DNA from: Tunturiibacter gelidiferens
Lineage (GTDB): Bacteria; Acidobacteriota; Terriglobia; Terriglobales; Acidobacteriaceae
Assembly: GCF_014201335.1 (NCBI RefSeq)
Contig: NZ_JACHEB010000005.1
Location: 434,001 to 498,000 of the forward strand
Direction of reading: 5' to 3'
DNA: 64,000 nucleotides
Below, in pieces: positions 19,918 through 29,737 of this stretch (position 1 is its first letter; the number at the start of each line of letters is the position of its first letter). The notes below the pieces were generated by a model. The model worked only from the letters and a program-made list of their open reading frames with translations, had not been told where the DNA came from and ran no database searches. A program made the position numbers and the translations under genes.

Positions 19918-20135
19918 AGAAGAACTACTCAATCCCTAGTCGTGCGCGAGCAATGATACGACTCCGTGATCGGGCAAATCCCATGATACCTGCGATGGTA
20001 GCCATTTCTTCACTGGAGCTCGATCCAAGTCCAGCACACTGACCACTATCGGACTCCGGCGTAGAGGTCGTGTATCGCCAACTGGATAACGTTTGAATAT
20101 TTTTCATGGACAACCCGTATACGCCGATTTCACGA

Positions 20136-20513
20136 CTATAGTCCACGGATGAGCTCAACCATCTTCGTAGGATGGATTGGCTTTAACACGAGAGTAAGAT
20201 CGTGCCCCCGTTCCTTTGCTTTGTCAATCAACTTCTCTGAATCTTCCTGGCCCGAGAAGATCAACATTTTACAATTGGGTGCAACGGCCTTGACCTCAAT
20301 CGCAAGCTCCACTCCATTCATCCCAGGCATCATGACATCCGTCAGCAAATAATCTGGTGCCTTCTGCTTCGCCGCCTCGAACGCCACTCGTGGGTCGGAG
20401 TATGCGATAGCGTTGAATAGATTCATCTGTAGAACGACCGCAAACATCTTGGCGATCTCCTCTTCGTCGTCAACTACGAAGACACAGGGCTGTTCTTCGA
20501 ATGCATTCTCCAT
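20136..20513 (-). CDS. Single-domain response regulator receiver
   Basis: A 125-residue stand-alone receiver domain without an output domain. The acidic pocket is VDDEEEI near residue 14, the phospho-acceptor Asp is in LLTDVMMPGMNG near 59, and the switch residues appear as IFSGQ (Ser) and LVLKPIHP (Lys). Such proteins act as phosphate sinks or by protein contact. No histidine kinase lies next to it, so its partner is elsewhere. Confidence 0.88.
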   Translation of the reverse strand: MENAFEEQPCVFVVDDEEEIAKMFAVVLQMNLFNAIAYSDPRVAFEAAKQKAPDYLLTDVMMPGMNGVELAIEVKAVAPNCKMLIFSGQEDSEKLIDKAKERGHDLTLVLKPIHPTKMVELIRGL

Positions 20514-20684
20514 TGCTTCCCACTATGATGCAGATCTGCGAGATCGGCTGCTCGCGCTCGAAAGGCGGTAGTAATTCGACCCTCTCAATCGAATGGGAAG
20601 GCGCGCTAAAACAGTCCTCTACATCAGGTTAGAAGACAGATCACTATGAAGCGGCCATAGTCCAGGCTCCTGGTTTGTAGGTCT

Positions 20685-21020
20685 TCAAGACCGGCGAACG
20701 TCGATATTTCCTTTGACGAAGGCTCCATCCGCGATCGAGATCCTGGCTACGATTGCATCCCCACTCATCGAACCCTCGCTCCGAATGTCAAGGTGATCGC
20801 TGGCCTCGCAGCTCCCGAAAACCTGTCCAAGCACCACAATTTCATTGGCTATCAGCATGGCTGCCGTGTGGCCGTTTCGTCCCACGGTAATTGTCTGACC
20901 GGGGAGAGCAATTGAACCTTCAACGCGGCCTTCGATGTGCATAGCCTCCAGTCCCGTAACCTCTCCTTTGATGATTAGAGACTTGCCAATCAAGGTGCGA
21001 TTTACATTTGCTTCCATCAT
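20685..21020 (-). CDS. Bactofilin (polymer-forming cytoskeletal protein)
   Basis: A small beta-helical protein of about 112 residues that polymerises into cytoskeletal scaffolds. The bactofilin signature is seen in IGKSLIIKGEVTGLEAMHIEGRV split over successive turns, then GSIALPGQTITVGRNG and the final turn ISIADGAFVKGNIDV. The frame is open to 21188, but I place the start at the paired ATG near 21020 because family homology begins there and GGGAAGG lies upstream. Flanking genes give no functional clue. Confidence 0.85.
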   Translation of the reverse strand: MMEANVNRTLIGKSLIIKGEVTGLEAMHIEGRVEGSIALPGQTITVGRNGHTAAMLIANEIVVLGQVFGSCEASDHLDIRSEGSMSGDAIVARISIADGAFVKGNIDVRRS

Positions 21021-21235
21021 GCCTATTTGCCTTCCCGAATGGTGAGATTGGATTCTGGTGTCTGAACCGCCAGTGATCTCCACAGTATCCGGACTAAATT
21101 CAGCTGGACATAACACTTTCGTGTTCGCGAAGCATGAGTGGACATTCGAATCAAGCTCGAACCCAAAATTCACTTGACGCCCCCCCAAAGCGAGCGCACC
21201 CTTACCTCACACCAATCCGAGAAGGGAACCCCTCC

Positions 21236-21778
21236 ATGCGCAAAGCTCTCTTCGCACTCCCGCTCCTCGCCTCTGCCCTCATCCTCCCCCGCACCGCCCG
21301 CGCCGACACCACCGATCTCTTCACCCTCACCGGCGACTCCAACATCTACACCTTCACCCTTCCGCAAGAGTTCACTTTTCCTGTAGAAAACCACCTCGTC
21401 ACCGTTGCCGCTCCCCGCACCACTGGAACCATCAACGGAGTCGGCGGCCAGACCTTCGATGTCGATTTCTACACCGGCATCGGCGGCACAGGCGAGAGCC
21501 TGAAATTCGGCACAGTAGGTAACCTCGCCGGTCCCACACTCATCTCCTTCGTCTCATCCACCGGCGCCTACGACACCGCCGCCATCGACACCGGCTCCTA
21601 CCGTCTGATCGACTTCGCTAACTCCATCAAAGGCCCCGACTACTACTACCTCACCATCACCCCAGAGACAACCCCGCCAACTCCTCCCGCCGTCCCCGAG
21701 CCCCCAACCGTCCTCCTTCTCAGCACGGGCGCACTGGCTCTTCTGCTCGCTAGCCGCGTCACCCCGCCCACCTCCTGA
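21236..21778 (+). CDS. PEP-CTERM sorting domain protein
   Basis: Secreted protein of about 180 residues. A signal peptide (MRKALFALPLLASALILPRT) precedes a Ser/Thr/Gly-rich beta domain, then a PEP-CTERM-type tail: VPEPPTVLLLSTGALALLL followed by a basic residue. Such tails are recognised by exosortase and anchor the protein during export, often in exopolysaccharide-producing strains. The start at 21236 has GAAGGG 9 bases upstream. No exosortase lies in the window. The function of the mature domain is not recognisable. Confidence 0.75.
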   Translation: MRKALFALPLLASALILPRTARADTTDLFTLTGDSNIYTFTLPQEFTFPVENHLVTVAAPRTTGTINGVGGQTFDVDFYTGIGGTGESLKFGTVGNLAGPTLISFVSSTGAYDTAAIDTGSYRLIDFANSIKGPDYYYLTITPETTPPTPPAVPEPPTVLLLSTGALALLLASRVTPPTS

Positions 21779-21801
21779 ACCTTCTACTTCACAATCCCAG
21801 A

Positions 21802-22554
21802 TCAGCCCGCCGAATCATCATTCTTCGCACCAGGCAGACGCTTGATCAAAAAGTCAATTTGTCCGGCGTGGTGCGAGATATGCTCGCAAACGTGAAACCA
21901 CAGACAAAAGTTATTTATCGGCCCGCCACCCCACCCAGGCTCCTTTAGAGCAGTAGTGAACCACGCATCATCCTTCTTCGCAAACTCGACTAACGTCTTT
22001 TCCCGCGCCTCACGAATCGCATCCTGATAGTAAGCAACATCATGCCCCTTGATCTGCGCGCGTCCGGCCGCACCAAGATTCATCGCCGCCCCCCACTTAG
22101 CCTCATAATCCGCCGGAAGCTTATCGAAGTTCTCATTTCCAAACGTAATCCTCTGGTAGAGAACCTCAGTAGCCGCCAGATGAAGCATCAGCGCACCAAT
22201 CGTATTGGCATTCTTATCGAACAGATAATCAAGCTGCTCCTGCGTAAGATCGCGAGTCGGCCTCAACACGGCAGTCTCCATCCACGTCAGCATCGAAACC
22301 ATCGTCCCGATCTGTGGCGTATACCCGGAGATCGGTCGCCCGATCATGTTGATCGTCGCCTTATCGTACGGCGGAGCCATTCGCGGCATCGGCGAGCTCT
22401 TGGCTGGCGGAGGAGTCGGAGCAGGCGATTGGGTTGTGGTTGTAGACTGCGGTGCCGCAGGTTGAGCAGTCTGCCCAAACAGCGGCACGCCTGCTGCAAG
22501 GGCACCTAGAGCCGAGTTGGCAAGAAACGTCCGGCGCGTCGAAGCATAGTGCAT
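21802..22554 (-). CDS. DinB family protein with Tat-like signal
   Basis: A 250-residue protein with the four-helix DinB/YfiT fold, whose members bind a metal through three histidines. HLAATE near residue 124 and HVCEHISHHAGQI near 226-238 supply the likely ligands. The N-terminus has STRRTFLANSALGALAAG, a twin-arginine-like export signal, followed by a Pro/Thr/Gln-rich linker, so the protein is probably periplasmic. A very strong ribosome binding site (AGGAGG, 5 bases upstream) fixes the start. Its substrate is unknown; DinB-like enzymes include thiol-dependent transferases and hydrolases. Confidence 0.82.
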   Translation of the reverse strand: MHYASTRRTFLANSALGALAAGVPLFGQTAQPAAPQSTTTTQSPAPTPPPAKSSPMPRMAPPYDKATINMIGRPISGYTPQIGTMVSMLTWMETAVLRPTRDLTQEQLDYLFDKNANTIGALMLHLAATEVLYQRITFGNENFDKLPADYEAKWGAAMNLGAAGRAQIKGHDVAYYQDAIREAREKTLVEFAKKDDAWFTTALKEPGWGGGPINNFCLWFHVCEHISHHAGQIDFLIKRLPGAKNDDSAG

Positions 22555-22685
22555 CGAAACCTCCTGTTTTTACGAGACACCAAGCTTACACGGCGGATGG
22601 CCATATATAAACTCAATCCGATCCTCGAACCCACACAAAGTGGCCGCCAATCCGAATGAATCAGCAGCCATCTTGAAACACAGAA

Positions 22686-23981
22686 CTACTTCGGAAGAAT
22701 TGTAAGGGCTGTTTGAGGAGCGGACCGTATGACGTTCAACGGTAGTTTGGTATGAGCTGTAGCCAAGTTGTCCGGAAGGCCAGCGATCCACGCGTTCATC
22801 GAGACATCAATGAAGTGAGGGGCAGCTAACATCTCAAGAAAGACGAGATCTTCTGTCCCCGTATTCTCAATGTAATGCGTAGCCATAATCGGCACGAAAC
22901 CCACGTCGTTCGCAGAAAAATCCATCGTCCGCGCAGCAGCTCCAGTGGTGGCAATCGTCATGCGCCCTTTGCCATGAATGTAGTACTGCCACTCATCAGA
23001 GTGGGGATGCCAATGAACCTCCCGCATGCCACCCGGCTTCAGCGTCACCTGCGCAGCGCACAGCTTCTTGGCTACCGGAAACTTATCGACATCGATGATC
23101 TTTACACTACCTCCGGCCCTCACAGGATCCGGGCGCTGCTCACTCAGCTTGTACGTATATTTGTTGACCGTCTCGAGCTTATCGCCCAAAGCTCGCTTCT
23201 GCTCTTCCAGCGACGGCGGTTGGATACCCTCAAAGATATAAAGTTGCGTCTGCGGCAGCATGTTGAAGCTCTCGCGCGACCAGCCCATGTTCTTCTGAAT
23301 CACCTCCGGCGGAAGGTGAACCAGAGACTCCGAGATGAGAAAAGTATCCGCCTCCGAGAATGCGCCGTCGTTGAACACCAGCAGAAACTCTGTGCCCTGC
23401 GGCCCGATCCCCTGCAGCGAATGCGGAAATCCGGCAGGGAAGTACCAAAGATCACCCGGCCCAACGTCATCGATATACATCTTGCCGTCCGGTTGCAGAA
23501 TGGTGATGCGGGTCGTCCCGGTAAGTACGATCGCCCATTCATCCGACGTGTGCCAGTGCAGCTCACGAATCGAATTCGCAGTGAGGCGCATACTCACCCC
23601 GGCAATACTCTTGCTCGTAGGCAACTCACGAACCGTCACCTGATCCGTCCAGCCACCGTTTTGTACCCGGCGCGAAGCGAGGTCGAAGGAATACCATATC
23701 GGGCCCATATTCCCGTGGTCGGTAAAGGGTGGCATGTGGGAGTTGGGGTTCTCGTCTATCAGTGGCTGATTTGCCGGACCGGCGTCACTGGCGTAATCGC
23801 CCTGACGCCCTGCCAGTAGTTCCTCACGCGTCTGCGCTGTGGCCGTCAGTGTTGCCACCCCTGCTCCCGCTAAAGCCGCGGTTGTCATAAAGGCACGCCG
23901 CGATACGTGTGCGATGGAGTCAAAGGTGTTCTCAGTTGAGGCGTGTGAGTCGTCTGGAATGAGTTCGGTCTTTGGGTTCAT
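22686..23981 (-). CDS. Bicupin oxalate decarboxylase family protein
   Basis: A Tat-exported (VSRRAFMTTAALAGAG) double-cupin of about 431 residues, close to bacterial oxalate decarboxylases, which turn oxalate into formate and CO2 using manganese. The first cupin has HWHTSDEW near residue 140, the second HWHPHSDEWQYY near 322; both give the HxH...E metal site. The lid loop in the first cupin reads SEADT and keeps the Glu that is needed for decarboxylase rather than oxidase activity in Bacillus OxdC (SENST). I chose the ATG at 23981, preceded by AAGGAG with a spacing of about 6 bases. Formate produced here may relate to the broken formate dehydrogenase at 35 kb. Confidence 0.85.
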   Translation of the reverse strand: MNPKTELIPDDSHASTENTFDSIAHVSRRAFMTTAALAGAGVATLTATAQTREELLAGRQGDYASDAGPANQPLIDENPNSHMPPFTDHGNMGPIWYSFDLASRRVQNGGWTDQVTVRELPTSKSIAGVSMRLTANSIRELHWHTSDEWAIVLTGTTRITILQPDGKMYIDDVGPGDLWYFPAGFPHSLQGIGPQGTEFLLVFNDGAFSEADTFLISESLVHLPPEVIQKNMGWSRESFNMLPQTQLYIFEGIQPPSLEEQKRALGDKLETVNKYTYKLSEQRPDPVRAGGSVKIIDVDKFPVAKKLCAAQVTLKPGGMREVHWHPHSDEWQYYIHGKGRMTIATTGAAARTMDFSANDVGFVPIMATHYIENTGTEDLVFLEMLAAPHFIDVSMNAWIAGLPDNLATAHTKLPLNVIRSAPQTALTILPK

Positions 23982-24179
23982 CTCTTCTCCTTGGGTTTCG
24001 TGATCGAGTGAAGGGGCGATAACGAGCGAGCATCGCAAGCTCCGAAATCTATTGAAATCTGCGAAACATATGTCCTTTGTTGAGTGGTACTCAGGCCGGC
24101 CGTCACTTCTGCGCTAACAAAACCATGTCCTCGCTGCTTGCGCGAACGAGTTTGCTCCGATGTCAAAAACAAGTCCATA

Positions 24180-24627
24180 GAACGTGAAACTCGTCTCTAA
24201 CAAATCTGGTTTTCTTTGCGCCAATGGCCCTTGCGACGGCAACCGCAGTGTCCCGCAGAACACGCGATCCCACATCCCCCCCAGGAGATGCGAACCAATC
24301 ATCCTTTCGAGGGGGACGTACCCACAACTAAATTGGGTATCCCATTCCTGCAAACTCGGCAGGAGAGCAGTCTCCGCCTTCCCAAAACGGGCACCCCAAA
24401 AATAAAGTCACAAACCGTGGCGCATTTTTCGCCGCCCAAAAAGCGACTGCCAAAACACCACGTTTCACCACCGAACCACCACATCTACACCACCAAAAAA
24501 CCGCGATCAAACACCCGCTTTTCGCAAAAACCCCCAACAAAACGCCACAGATCCCCACCAGAAAAAATATCTGCAATCCCACGCTTTTTCCCAGGACCAT
24601 TTCACCGAAAGCGAGCCTCACTGACCC
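24180..24627 (+). repeat. A+C-rich intergenic element
   Basis: From about 24400 the plus strand becomes strongly A/C rich and G poor, with short recurring words such as ACCACC, CCAAAAA and CACCACATC. A frame stays open here for 153 codons (24216-24677) and would give a Thr/Lys/Pro/His-rich product, but it runs into the end of the next gene and looks like low-complexity artefact. I remember similar low-complexity frames between genes in Acidobacteriaceae, so this may be one member of a repeated family. Confidence 0.4.
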
Positions 24628-27261
24628 TCAGATTTGAGGCGGACCGGTCGTTGGCTGAGAAGTTGTCGACGGACTAGGTTTGGGCGCGGGCGCAGGTTCG
24701 GATGAAGGTGGCGTTGTTTCATCCTGAGCCGCGGGTGCCTCAGATCCTGGTACCCCAGCCTGAGAAGGTGACGTGATAGAAGAGGTTGGTTTCTGTACGG
24801 GTGTGGGGAGCGTGACAGTAGCGACCGAGGTTGGATCATCGCGCAGTTTGAAGTAAAGCGTTGCTCCGTCAGCCGGCGTCGGAACAGTGAGGTTATTTTC
24901 CGCGAAGCCAGTGGGTACGTCGGTAGGCTTGGCAAAATCCTTTGTTGCGTCAAAGGACTGCACAAGGAACAAATTACTCCCGTCTACAGTACAGGTTGGG
25001 GCGTCTGCAGTGGTGCAGTGGATCGCCGTGATCTGCGGCGCGCGGACAAGAACACCAAGAGGCGTCCAGTTCCCGGGCGTACCGTCTTCCGCAACCGGAC
25101 GCATCTGTAATTTGCCAAATGCCGATTGACCGAACGCTTTCAAGGGCTCTAGCGTAGCAACGGCCGTATGGTCGTCCTGTAGTACGAGGTTGTTCGTTGC
25201 AAGGGAGAGCGTAGTGTGCACCGAGCCGTCGACGGTAGCGACTTCGATGGTCTGTGTGCGTGGAAAGGTGCCAGTAGTTTGCACCACGAAGGTGAGTTTA
25301 CCCTCGAGCAGGATGTCATCCTTGTTGCCAAAACTGACAGGCAACGTGCCATCCTTCGGAGCTGATGCGGCCTTGAATGAAAGCAGCTTCAGCCCTGGAC
25401 GCGCGGCTGCGGTTGATATCTTGACCGACATCGTGCGGCCGTCCTTCAGCTTGGCTTTGGCTTCGGAACCGTCGCTGGGAGAAACACCAGCGTCAGCCTG
25501 AAGATGCATCGTATTCTCGTCGTTGTCTTCGCCTCCTGGAGTGAAGATCTGTTTATCGATCTCGACGGAGACTACATCCTTAAGACCGCCGCCAGTGAGT
25601 ACCGCCGTCTTATCGCCACTGTGGATTTTGACAGCATCGAGGTGAATACCGGCGGTGTACGCCGTAAGCGGAACGGTATCTCTATCCGAGTCGCCGTACT
25701 GTTGGATAGCCAGCGAATAACCGCCGGGCTGAACGGTTTTTAGCGAGACCTCTAGAGCAAGCGTGTCTTTCGCGTCCTTGCCTGTGGCAGGCTTGAAGGA
25801 GACATCTACATCTTTCGCCTTATCGCTTGCGAGAGCAATGTGCTCGACGCACGCACTTCCGTCAGCTTTAGTCGTTAGGTGATTGTCCTGTCCCGCGAGC
25901 AACTGGGCGTTGTCGACGATCTTCCAATCCTTGCCTTTGATCTGCTGGAGCGTAATTGTCGGGCCTTCAAAGGAATCGAAGCCCCAATAGCCGCGGATCG
26001 TTCCCGTGATGGTCAAATCGGTCGTCGCGCCGATCTTTGTGTCAGGCTTTACCGATAGCGCTTTATCGCCTCCAGGGTTTGCGTCGTGCAGCGGATCACT
26101 TTTCTCCTCTTTAGTCACGACGAGTCCGCCTTCGAACGCATCGGGAGTCAATGGCAGATCCGTAGGCGTGCCGGTCCGGTTAAGGTGTAGAACGAGACCG
26201 TGCGCGAAGCTGCTCGAGAAAACCAGAGGTGCGCCTTCCAGAGGGATAGTCATCTTTGGTTGCAACAAACAAGCGACCTGGTTGGGATCATGAGGATGAA
26301 GCGGCGGTAGCTTGGCCTTTTGAATGGCAGGCAAACCGATGACGATGACCGATTCGGGTTTGTGAAAGGAAGGCGGTGCATTGAGCCTCAGACTGAGCGC
26401 GGATCCTTGCGGAAAGCTTAGACCGGGAATGTACTGATATTGCGCCGTGCGTAGCATGCCGACAAGGTGAACGAGATCAACAACTGCCCCGACGTAAGCC
26501 GAGTAAAGGCCCGCTCCGACGGGCTGTGTATAGGAAGCAGCATTGATAAAATCAGAGGAAGGCCCAGTGGAGATCGCTTCGGCAATGCTTTGCCCATGTC
26601 CATCATCTAGGAGCACAGGGGCACTGGACTGGGTGAGGCAAATAACCTGTTGATCGACGGGCTGCTTGAAGCAGTCAGCGTTCGGTTTGAGCGCGAGCGT
26701 GGTTGCTAACTTTGCCGAGTGGTCCTCAATAGCCTTCTGATCGTCCTGCGGCAAGGTCTTCATCGCTGAGAGGTAACGTTCGATGCGCTGCTGCTCGAAG
26801 GATGCTTCATTTAAATCGGCGTCAGCGCGAATAAACAGACCGGGCTTGCCTTTGACAGCGGAGCGAAGCGTTTTGAAGTCGCCCCCCGTTTCAGGCGCCA
26901 CAAACAGAAGGGCATCCTCAGCCCCATTGGGAACGGTGACGGTCGTCCCCTCAGCTGTTTTCTTGTTCCAGGTATCGATCTCGGTGAACCAATCGTCGGG
27001 AGGTTCATTCGTTGTGCCGCGAAGAAATGCAACGATCAGTATCAGGTGATTGGACTGGCTCGGCGGGAGGTCAGCTTTGATCCATATCCTGTCGCCCGGC
27101 TGAAGATTGGGAACCTGGGCGATGGGGAGCGTCGAAGTCCCGCGTGTAACTCGAATGTCGATCGTAGGACCGGCCAGGTCGAAGCGTGCTTTGTCGTCCG
27201 CTCGAAGAGCAGCTGCAAAGAAAATGACAAAAAGGCATGCAGCGACTTTCAGAATGTTCAT
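24628..27261 (-). CDS. Large secreted protein of unknown function
   Basis: An 877-residue protein with a signal peptide (ILKVAACLFVIFFAAALRA). The body is rich in beta structure. Residues about 25-110 look like a sandwich domain (GDRIWIKADLPPSQSNHLIL), followed by a mixed region containing a likely alpha/beta part, then several Ig/IPT-like stretches such as VLTGGGLKDVVSVEIDKQIF and APQITAIHCTTADAPTC. The last 70 residues are a Pro/Ser/Thr-rich tail. I do not recognise a family. Export and the linker tail suggest a surface or periplasmic role. Its neighbours, a secreted FG-GAP protein and a bicupin, do not define the function. Confidence 0.7.
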   Translation of the reverse strand: MNILKVAACLFVIFFAAALRADDKARFDLAGPTIDIRVTRGTSTLPIAQVPNLQPGDRIWIKADLPPSQSNHLILIVAFLRGTTNEPPDDWFTEIDTWNKKTAEGTTVTVPNGAEDALLFVAPETGGDFKTLRSAVKGKPGLFIRADADLNEASFEQQRIERYLSAMKTLPQDDQKAIEDHSAKLATTLALKPNADCFKQPVDQQVICLTQSSAPVLLDDGHGQSIAEAISTGPSSDFINAASYTQPVGAGLYSAYVGAVVDLVHLVGMLRTAQYQYIPGLSFPQGSALSLRLNAPPSFHKPESVIVIGLPAIQKAKLPPLHPHDPNQVACLLQPKMTIPLEGAPLVFSSSFAHGLVLHLNRTGTPTDLPLTPDAFEGGLVVTKEEKSDPLHDANPGGDKALSVKPDTKIGATTDLTITGTIRGYWGFDSFEGPTITLQQIKGKDWKIVDNAQLLAGQDNHLTTKADGSACVEHIALASDKAKDVDVSFKPATGKDAKDTLALEVSLKTVQPGGYSLAIQQYGDSDRDTVPLTAYTAGIHLDAVKIHSGDKTAVLTGGGLKDVVSVEIDKQIFTPGGEDNDENTMHLQADAGVSPSDGSEAKAKLKDGRTMSVKISTAAARPGLKLLSFKAASAPKDGTLPVSFGNKDDILLEGKLTFVVQTTGTFPRTQTIEVATVDGSVHTTLSLATNNLVLQDDHTAVATLEPLKAFGQSAFGKLQMRPVAEDGTPGNWTPLGVLVRAPQITAIHCTTADAPTCTVDGSNLFLVQSFDATKDFAKPTDVPTGFAENNLTVPTPADGATLYFKLRDDPTSVATVTLPTPVQKPTSSITSPSQAGVPGSEAPAAQDETTPPSSEPAPAPKPSPSTTSQPTTGPPQI

Positions 27262-27633
27262 CTATTTGTTGATGCGAAGGAGGCAAGACCGGGTTGCGGT
27301 AGCAATGAACCAAAGACAATTGGAAGAGCTTATAGCCTGATTTAGGCCGCCAGCATTTCAGATGCCATACTTGTCAACACACTCGCAGTTTTACGGGTTG
27401 GTCCGAACCTCGAAGAGCAACAATCAGCTTTAATCTCACAACATTTTACCCTGCAGTGTGCAGACAAACCGCTTCCGTGCTAACGTGACTGCACCCAAAG
27501 TTCGGGTGACACGAAGAACCATTACGCGTAACTCGGGCTCCGGCACCCTTCACAAATTTCCTGACCCGCGTCAGCCCTCCAAAGAGAGGCGCGATCGCTT
27601 CCCACTTGAATCTCCCACAACCTAGGAGTCCTC
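27262..27633. other. Divergent intergenic region
   Basis: This 372 bp segment lies between divergently transcribed secreted-protein genes and must contain both promoters. I see no gene and no clear -35/-10 pair that I would commit to. Confidence 0.4.
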
Positions 27634-29736
27634 ATGGAATCGACTTTGCGATTCATCCTTCGCATCTCTGCCCTTACACTCGCTTTTGTTCCAGCGCTCC
27701 ACGCACAAGTCGGCAACGCAACTCAAACCACTCTCGCCGTCTCTCCCTCCGCAACCATTTCGACCACCAAGACCGTCACCCTAATCGCAAAAGTCTCCTC
27801 CTCCGGAGGGCCAATCCACCCTGGTGTCGTCGTCTTTTGCAATGCCAAAGCCCCGCACTGCGAAGACTCAGCCATCCTCGGCTCCGCCCAGCTCACGGCG
27901 GCAGGAACGGCCAGCCTCCCTCTACGCCTCAGTCCCAACAAGTACTCCATCAAGGCCATCTTCCGCGGAACACCCCACAGCGCGACGCCTCGCGAACCCA
28001 GCGCCTCCGCAACGCAAACGCTGACCGTCACTGGCCTCTCCCAGTCCTCCCTTTATCCCGTTACAGCCTCGCAGTCCAGTGGCCGTTACAAAATTACCGC
28101 GAACGTCGCAGGCTACGGAATCGTCCCACTCGCAGGTACAGTCACCTTCAACGACACCGTCCTCCACGGAACCCTGCTCCCCCTCGGCTCAGCCACCCTT
28201 CCCTCAACTTCACCCACAGCGCAGCTCTCACAACCATTCATCCCTGCAGTCGTTCCCGGAGATATTGGCCAAACCATCACGGGCGATTTCAACAATGACG
28301 GCCTCACCGACGTTCTAGCCTTCAACTACGACATGAACGAACGTGACCCAACCTTCGGCATGACTACCCTCACCACCTATCTCAGCAACGGCGACGGCAC
28401 ATTCCGCACGCTGAGCCAGCTACTCACTCTCTCCACCCCGACCTATGGCATCACCGGCGACTTCAACAACGACGGCATTCTCGATCTCGCAATAGCCGAC
28501 TCCTTCGATTGTGTCGTCGTCCCCATGCTCGGCAACGGCGACGGATCCTTCACCGTCGGAACCGCTGCAAACGTCCCCACCTGCGCTGCTCCGCCCTTTC
28601 TCGCCGGAGACCTCAACCGCGATGGCAACCTTGACCTCATGCTTGTCGGAAACGGACTCTCCTCCGTCCTCTCCGGAAACGGCGATGGCACCTTCACCTT
28701 CGCGGCAACTCAACCCGGCGTGAACACCGGTTCCAATCCCGTCCTCAGAGACATCAACGGCGATGGCATCCCCGACCTCTACGTCGGATCGAACCCCATC
28801 CAAATCCTCACAGGCAATGGCGATAACACCTTCACTCCGCTTCCACCCATCCCCTATCCCCACACCGTCAACTCGCTCGACGTAGCCGATTTCAACGGTG
28901 ACGGCCTCCCCGATCTCCTCGTCGCCAACAGCGACAATACCGTCGGCCTCCTCCTCGGCAGCAAATCTGGCACCTTTACCGCCGAACCCACCATCACGGT
29001 CCCCGGCTCACCGCTCGCCCAGATAGCTGCCGCCGACTTCAACGCAGACGGTAAGGCCGACGCCTTGGTCCTCTCCGCATTCAACTCAGACCCACCTGCC
29101 CTCACGATCATCCTCGGCAACGGTTATGGAGCCTTCGCCTCTTCACATCCATCCACATCCATCCTGTCCAATCAGCCCTTCGCGTTCGGCGACTTCAACG
29201 GCGACGGCCTGCCCGACGTCACGCAGGCCTTTCTGTCGGCAACTCAAGACATCAGCGTCGCTGTGAACACCGGCATCATAGCCGAGCTCACCCAGCAGAT
29301 CAAACCCGCCGTCATCACCAACATCACATTCCAGGCCGATACCGATCACTCCCTCACAGCCCACTACTCCGGCTCGACCGACTACAAGCCCAGCACTTCA
29401 TCTCCGTTCGATCTGCTCACCTTCCCCAACATCACCTCCAAGCTTCGGATCACCAGCACAGGCTTCATCTTCAGCCGCATCACCAACACCTTCAATGCGA
29501 CCCTCACCGTCACGAACACGACGACCTCGCCGATCGCAGGCCCCATTCAAATCGGGTTCGGTAATCTTCCTCAAACGATTACCCTGGCCAATCCCACCGT
29601 ACCCAAAAATGAAGGCTTCATCACCATCCCCGCAGGCCTTGCAGCGGGCAAGTCTACAACCGTGCCCATTCGCTTCAACAATCCCTTCCTCTATGCGATC
29701 AACTACACATTAGCCGCCTACACCGGAGCCTTCTGA
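27634..29736 (+). CDS. Secreted FG-GAP/VCBS repeat protein
   Basis: A 700-residue exported protein (signal peptide FILRISALTLAFVPALHA). Residues about 25-190 resemble Ig-like bacterial repeat domains. From about 210 to 530 there are at least seven FG-GAP/VCBS calcium-binding repeats of the form GDFNNDGLTDV, GDFNNDGILDL, GDLNRDGNLDL, RDINGDGIPDL, ADFNGDGLPDL, ADFNADGKADA and GDFNGDGLPDV, which build an integrin-like beta-propeller. A C-terminal beta domain follows. AGGAG 5 bases before the ATG supports the start. One base after its stop a PEP-CTERM gene begins, so the pair is probably translated together. Likely an adhesin or surface-exposed binding protein. Confidence 0.85.
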   Translation: MESTLRFILRISALTLAFVPALHAQVGNATQTTLAVSPSATISTTKTVTLIAKVSSSGGPIHPGVVVFCNAKAPHCEDSAILGSAQLTAAGTASLPLRLSPNKYSIKAIFRGTPHSATPREPSASATQTLTVTGLSQSSLYPVTASQSSGRYKITANVAGYGIVPLAGTVTFNDTVLHGTLLPLGSATLPSTSPTAQLSQPFIPAVVPGDIGQTITGDFNNDGLTDVLAFNYDMNERDPTFGMTTLTTYLSNGDGTFRTLSQLLTLSTPTYGITGDFNNDGILDLAIADSFDCVVVPMLGNGDGSFTVGTAANVPTCAAPPFLAGDLNRDGNLDLMLVGNGLSSVLSGNGDGTFTFAATQPGVNTGSNPVLRDINGDGIPDLYVGSNPIQILTGNGDNTFTPLPPIPYPHTVNSLDVADFNGDGLPDLLVANSDNTVGLLLGSKSGTFTAEPTITVPGSPLAQIAAADFNADGKADALVLSAFNSDPPALTIILGNGYGAFASSHPSTSILSNQPFAFGDFNGDGLPDVTQAFLSATQDISVAVNTGIIAELTQQIKPAVITNITFQADTDHSLTAHYSGSTDYKPSTSSPFDLLTFPNITSKLRITSTGFIFSRITNTFNATLTVTNTTTSPIAGPIQIGFGNLPQTITLANPTVPKNEGFITIPAGLAAGKSTTVPIRFNNPFLYAINYTLAAYTGAF

Positions 29737-29737
29737 C

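Noticed and set aside
19925..20158. 77-codon minus-strand frame between the MmpL gene and the receiver gene
   Set aside because: Overlaps both neighbours, has no recognisable features and is Ser-rich without structure.
22875..23819. 314-codon plus-strand frame
   Set aside because: Antisense to the bicupin, whose cupin motifs are unambiguous; Arg-rich composition is typical of a shadow frame.
24216..24677. 153-codon Thr/Lys/Pro/His-rich plus-strand frame
   Set aside because: Low-complexity composition, no ribosome binding site, and it overlaps the end of the well-supported minus-strand gene. Treated as part of an A/C-rich element.
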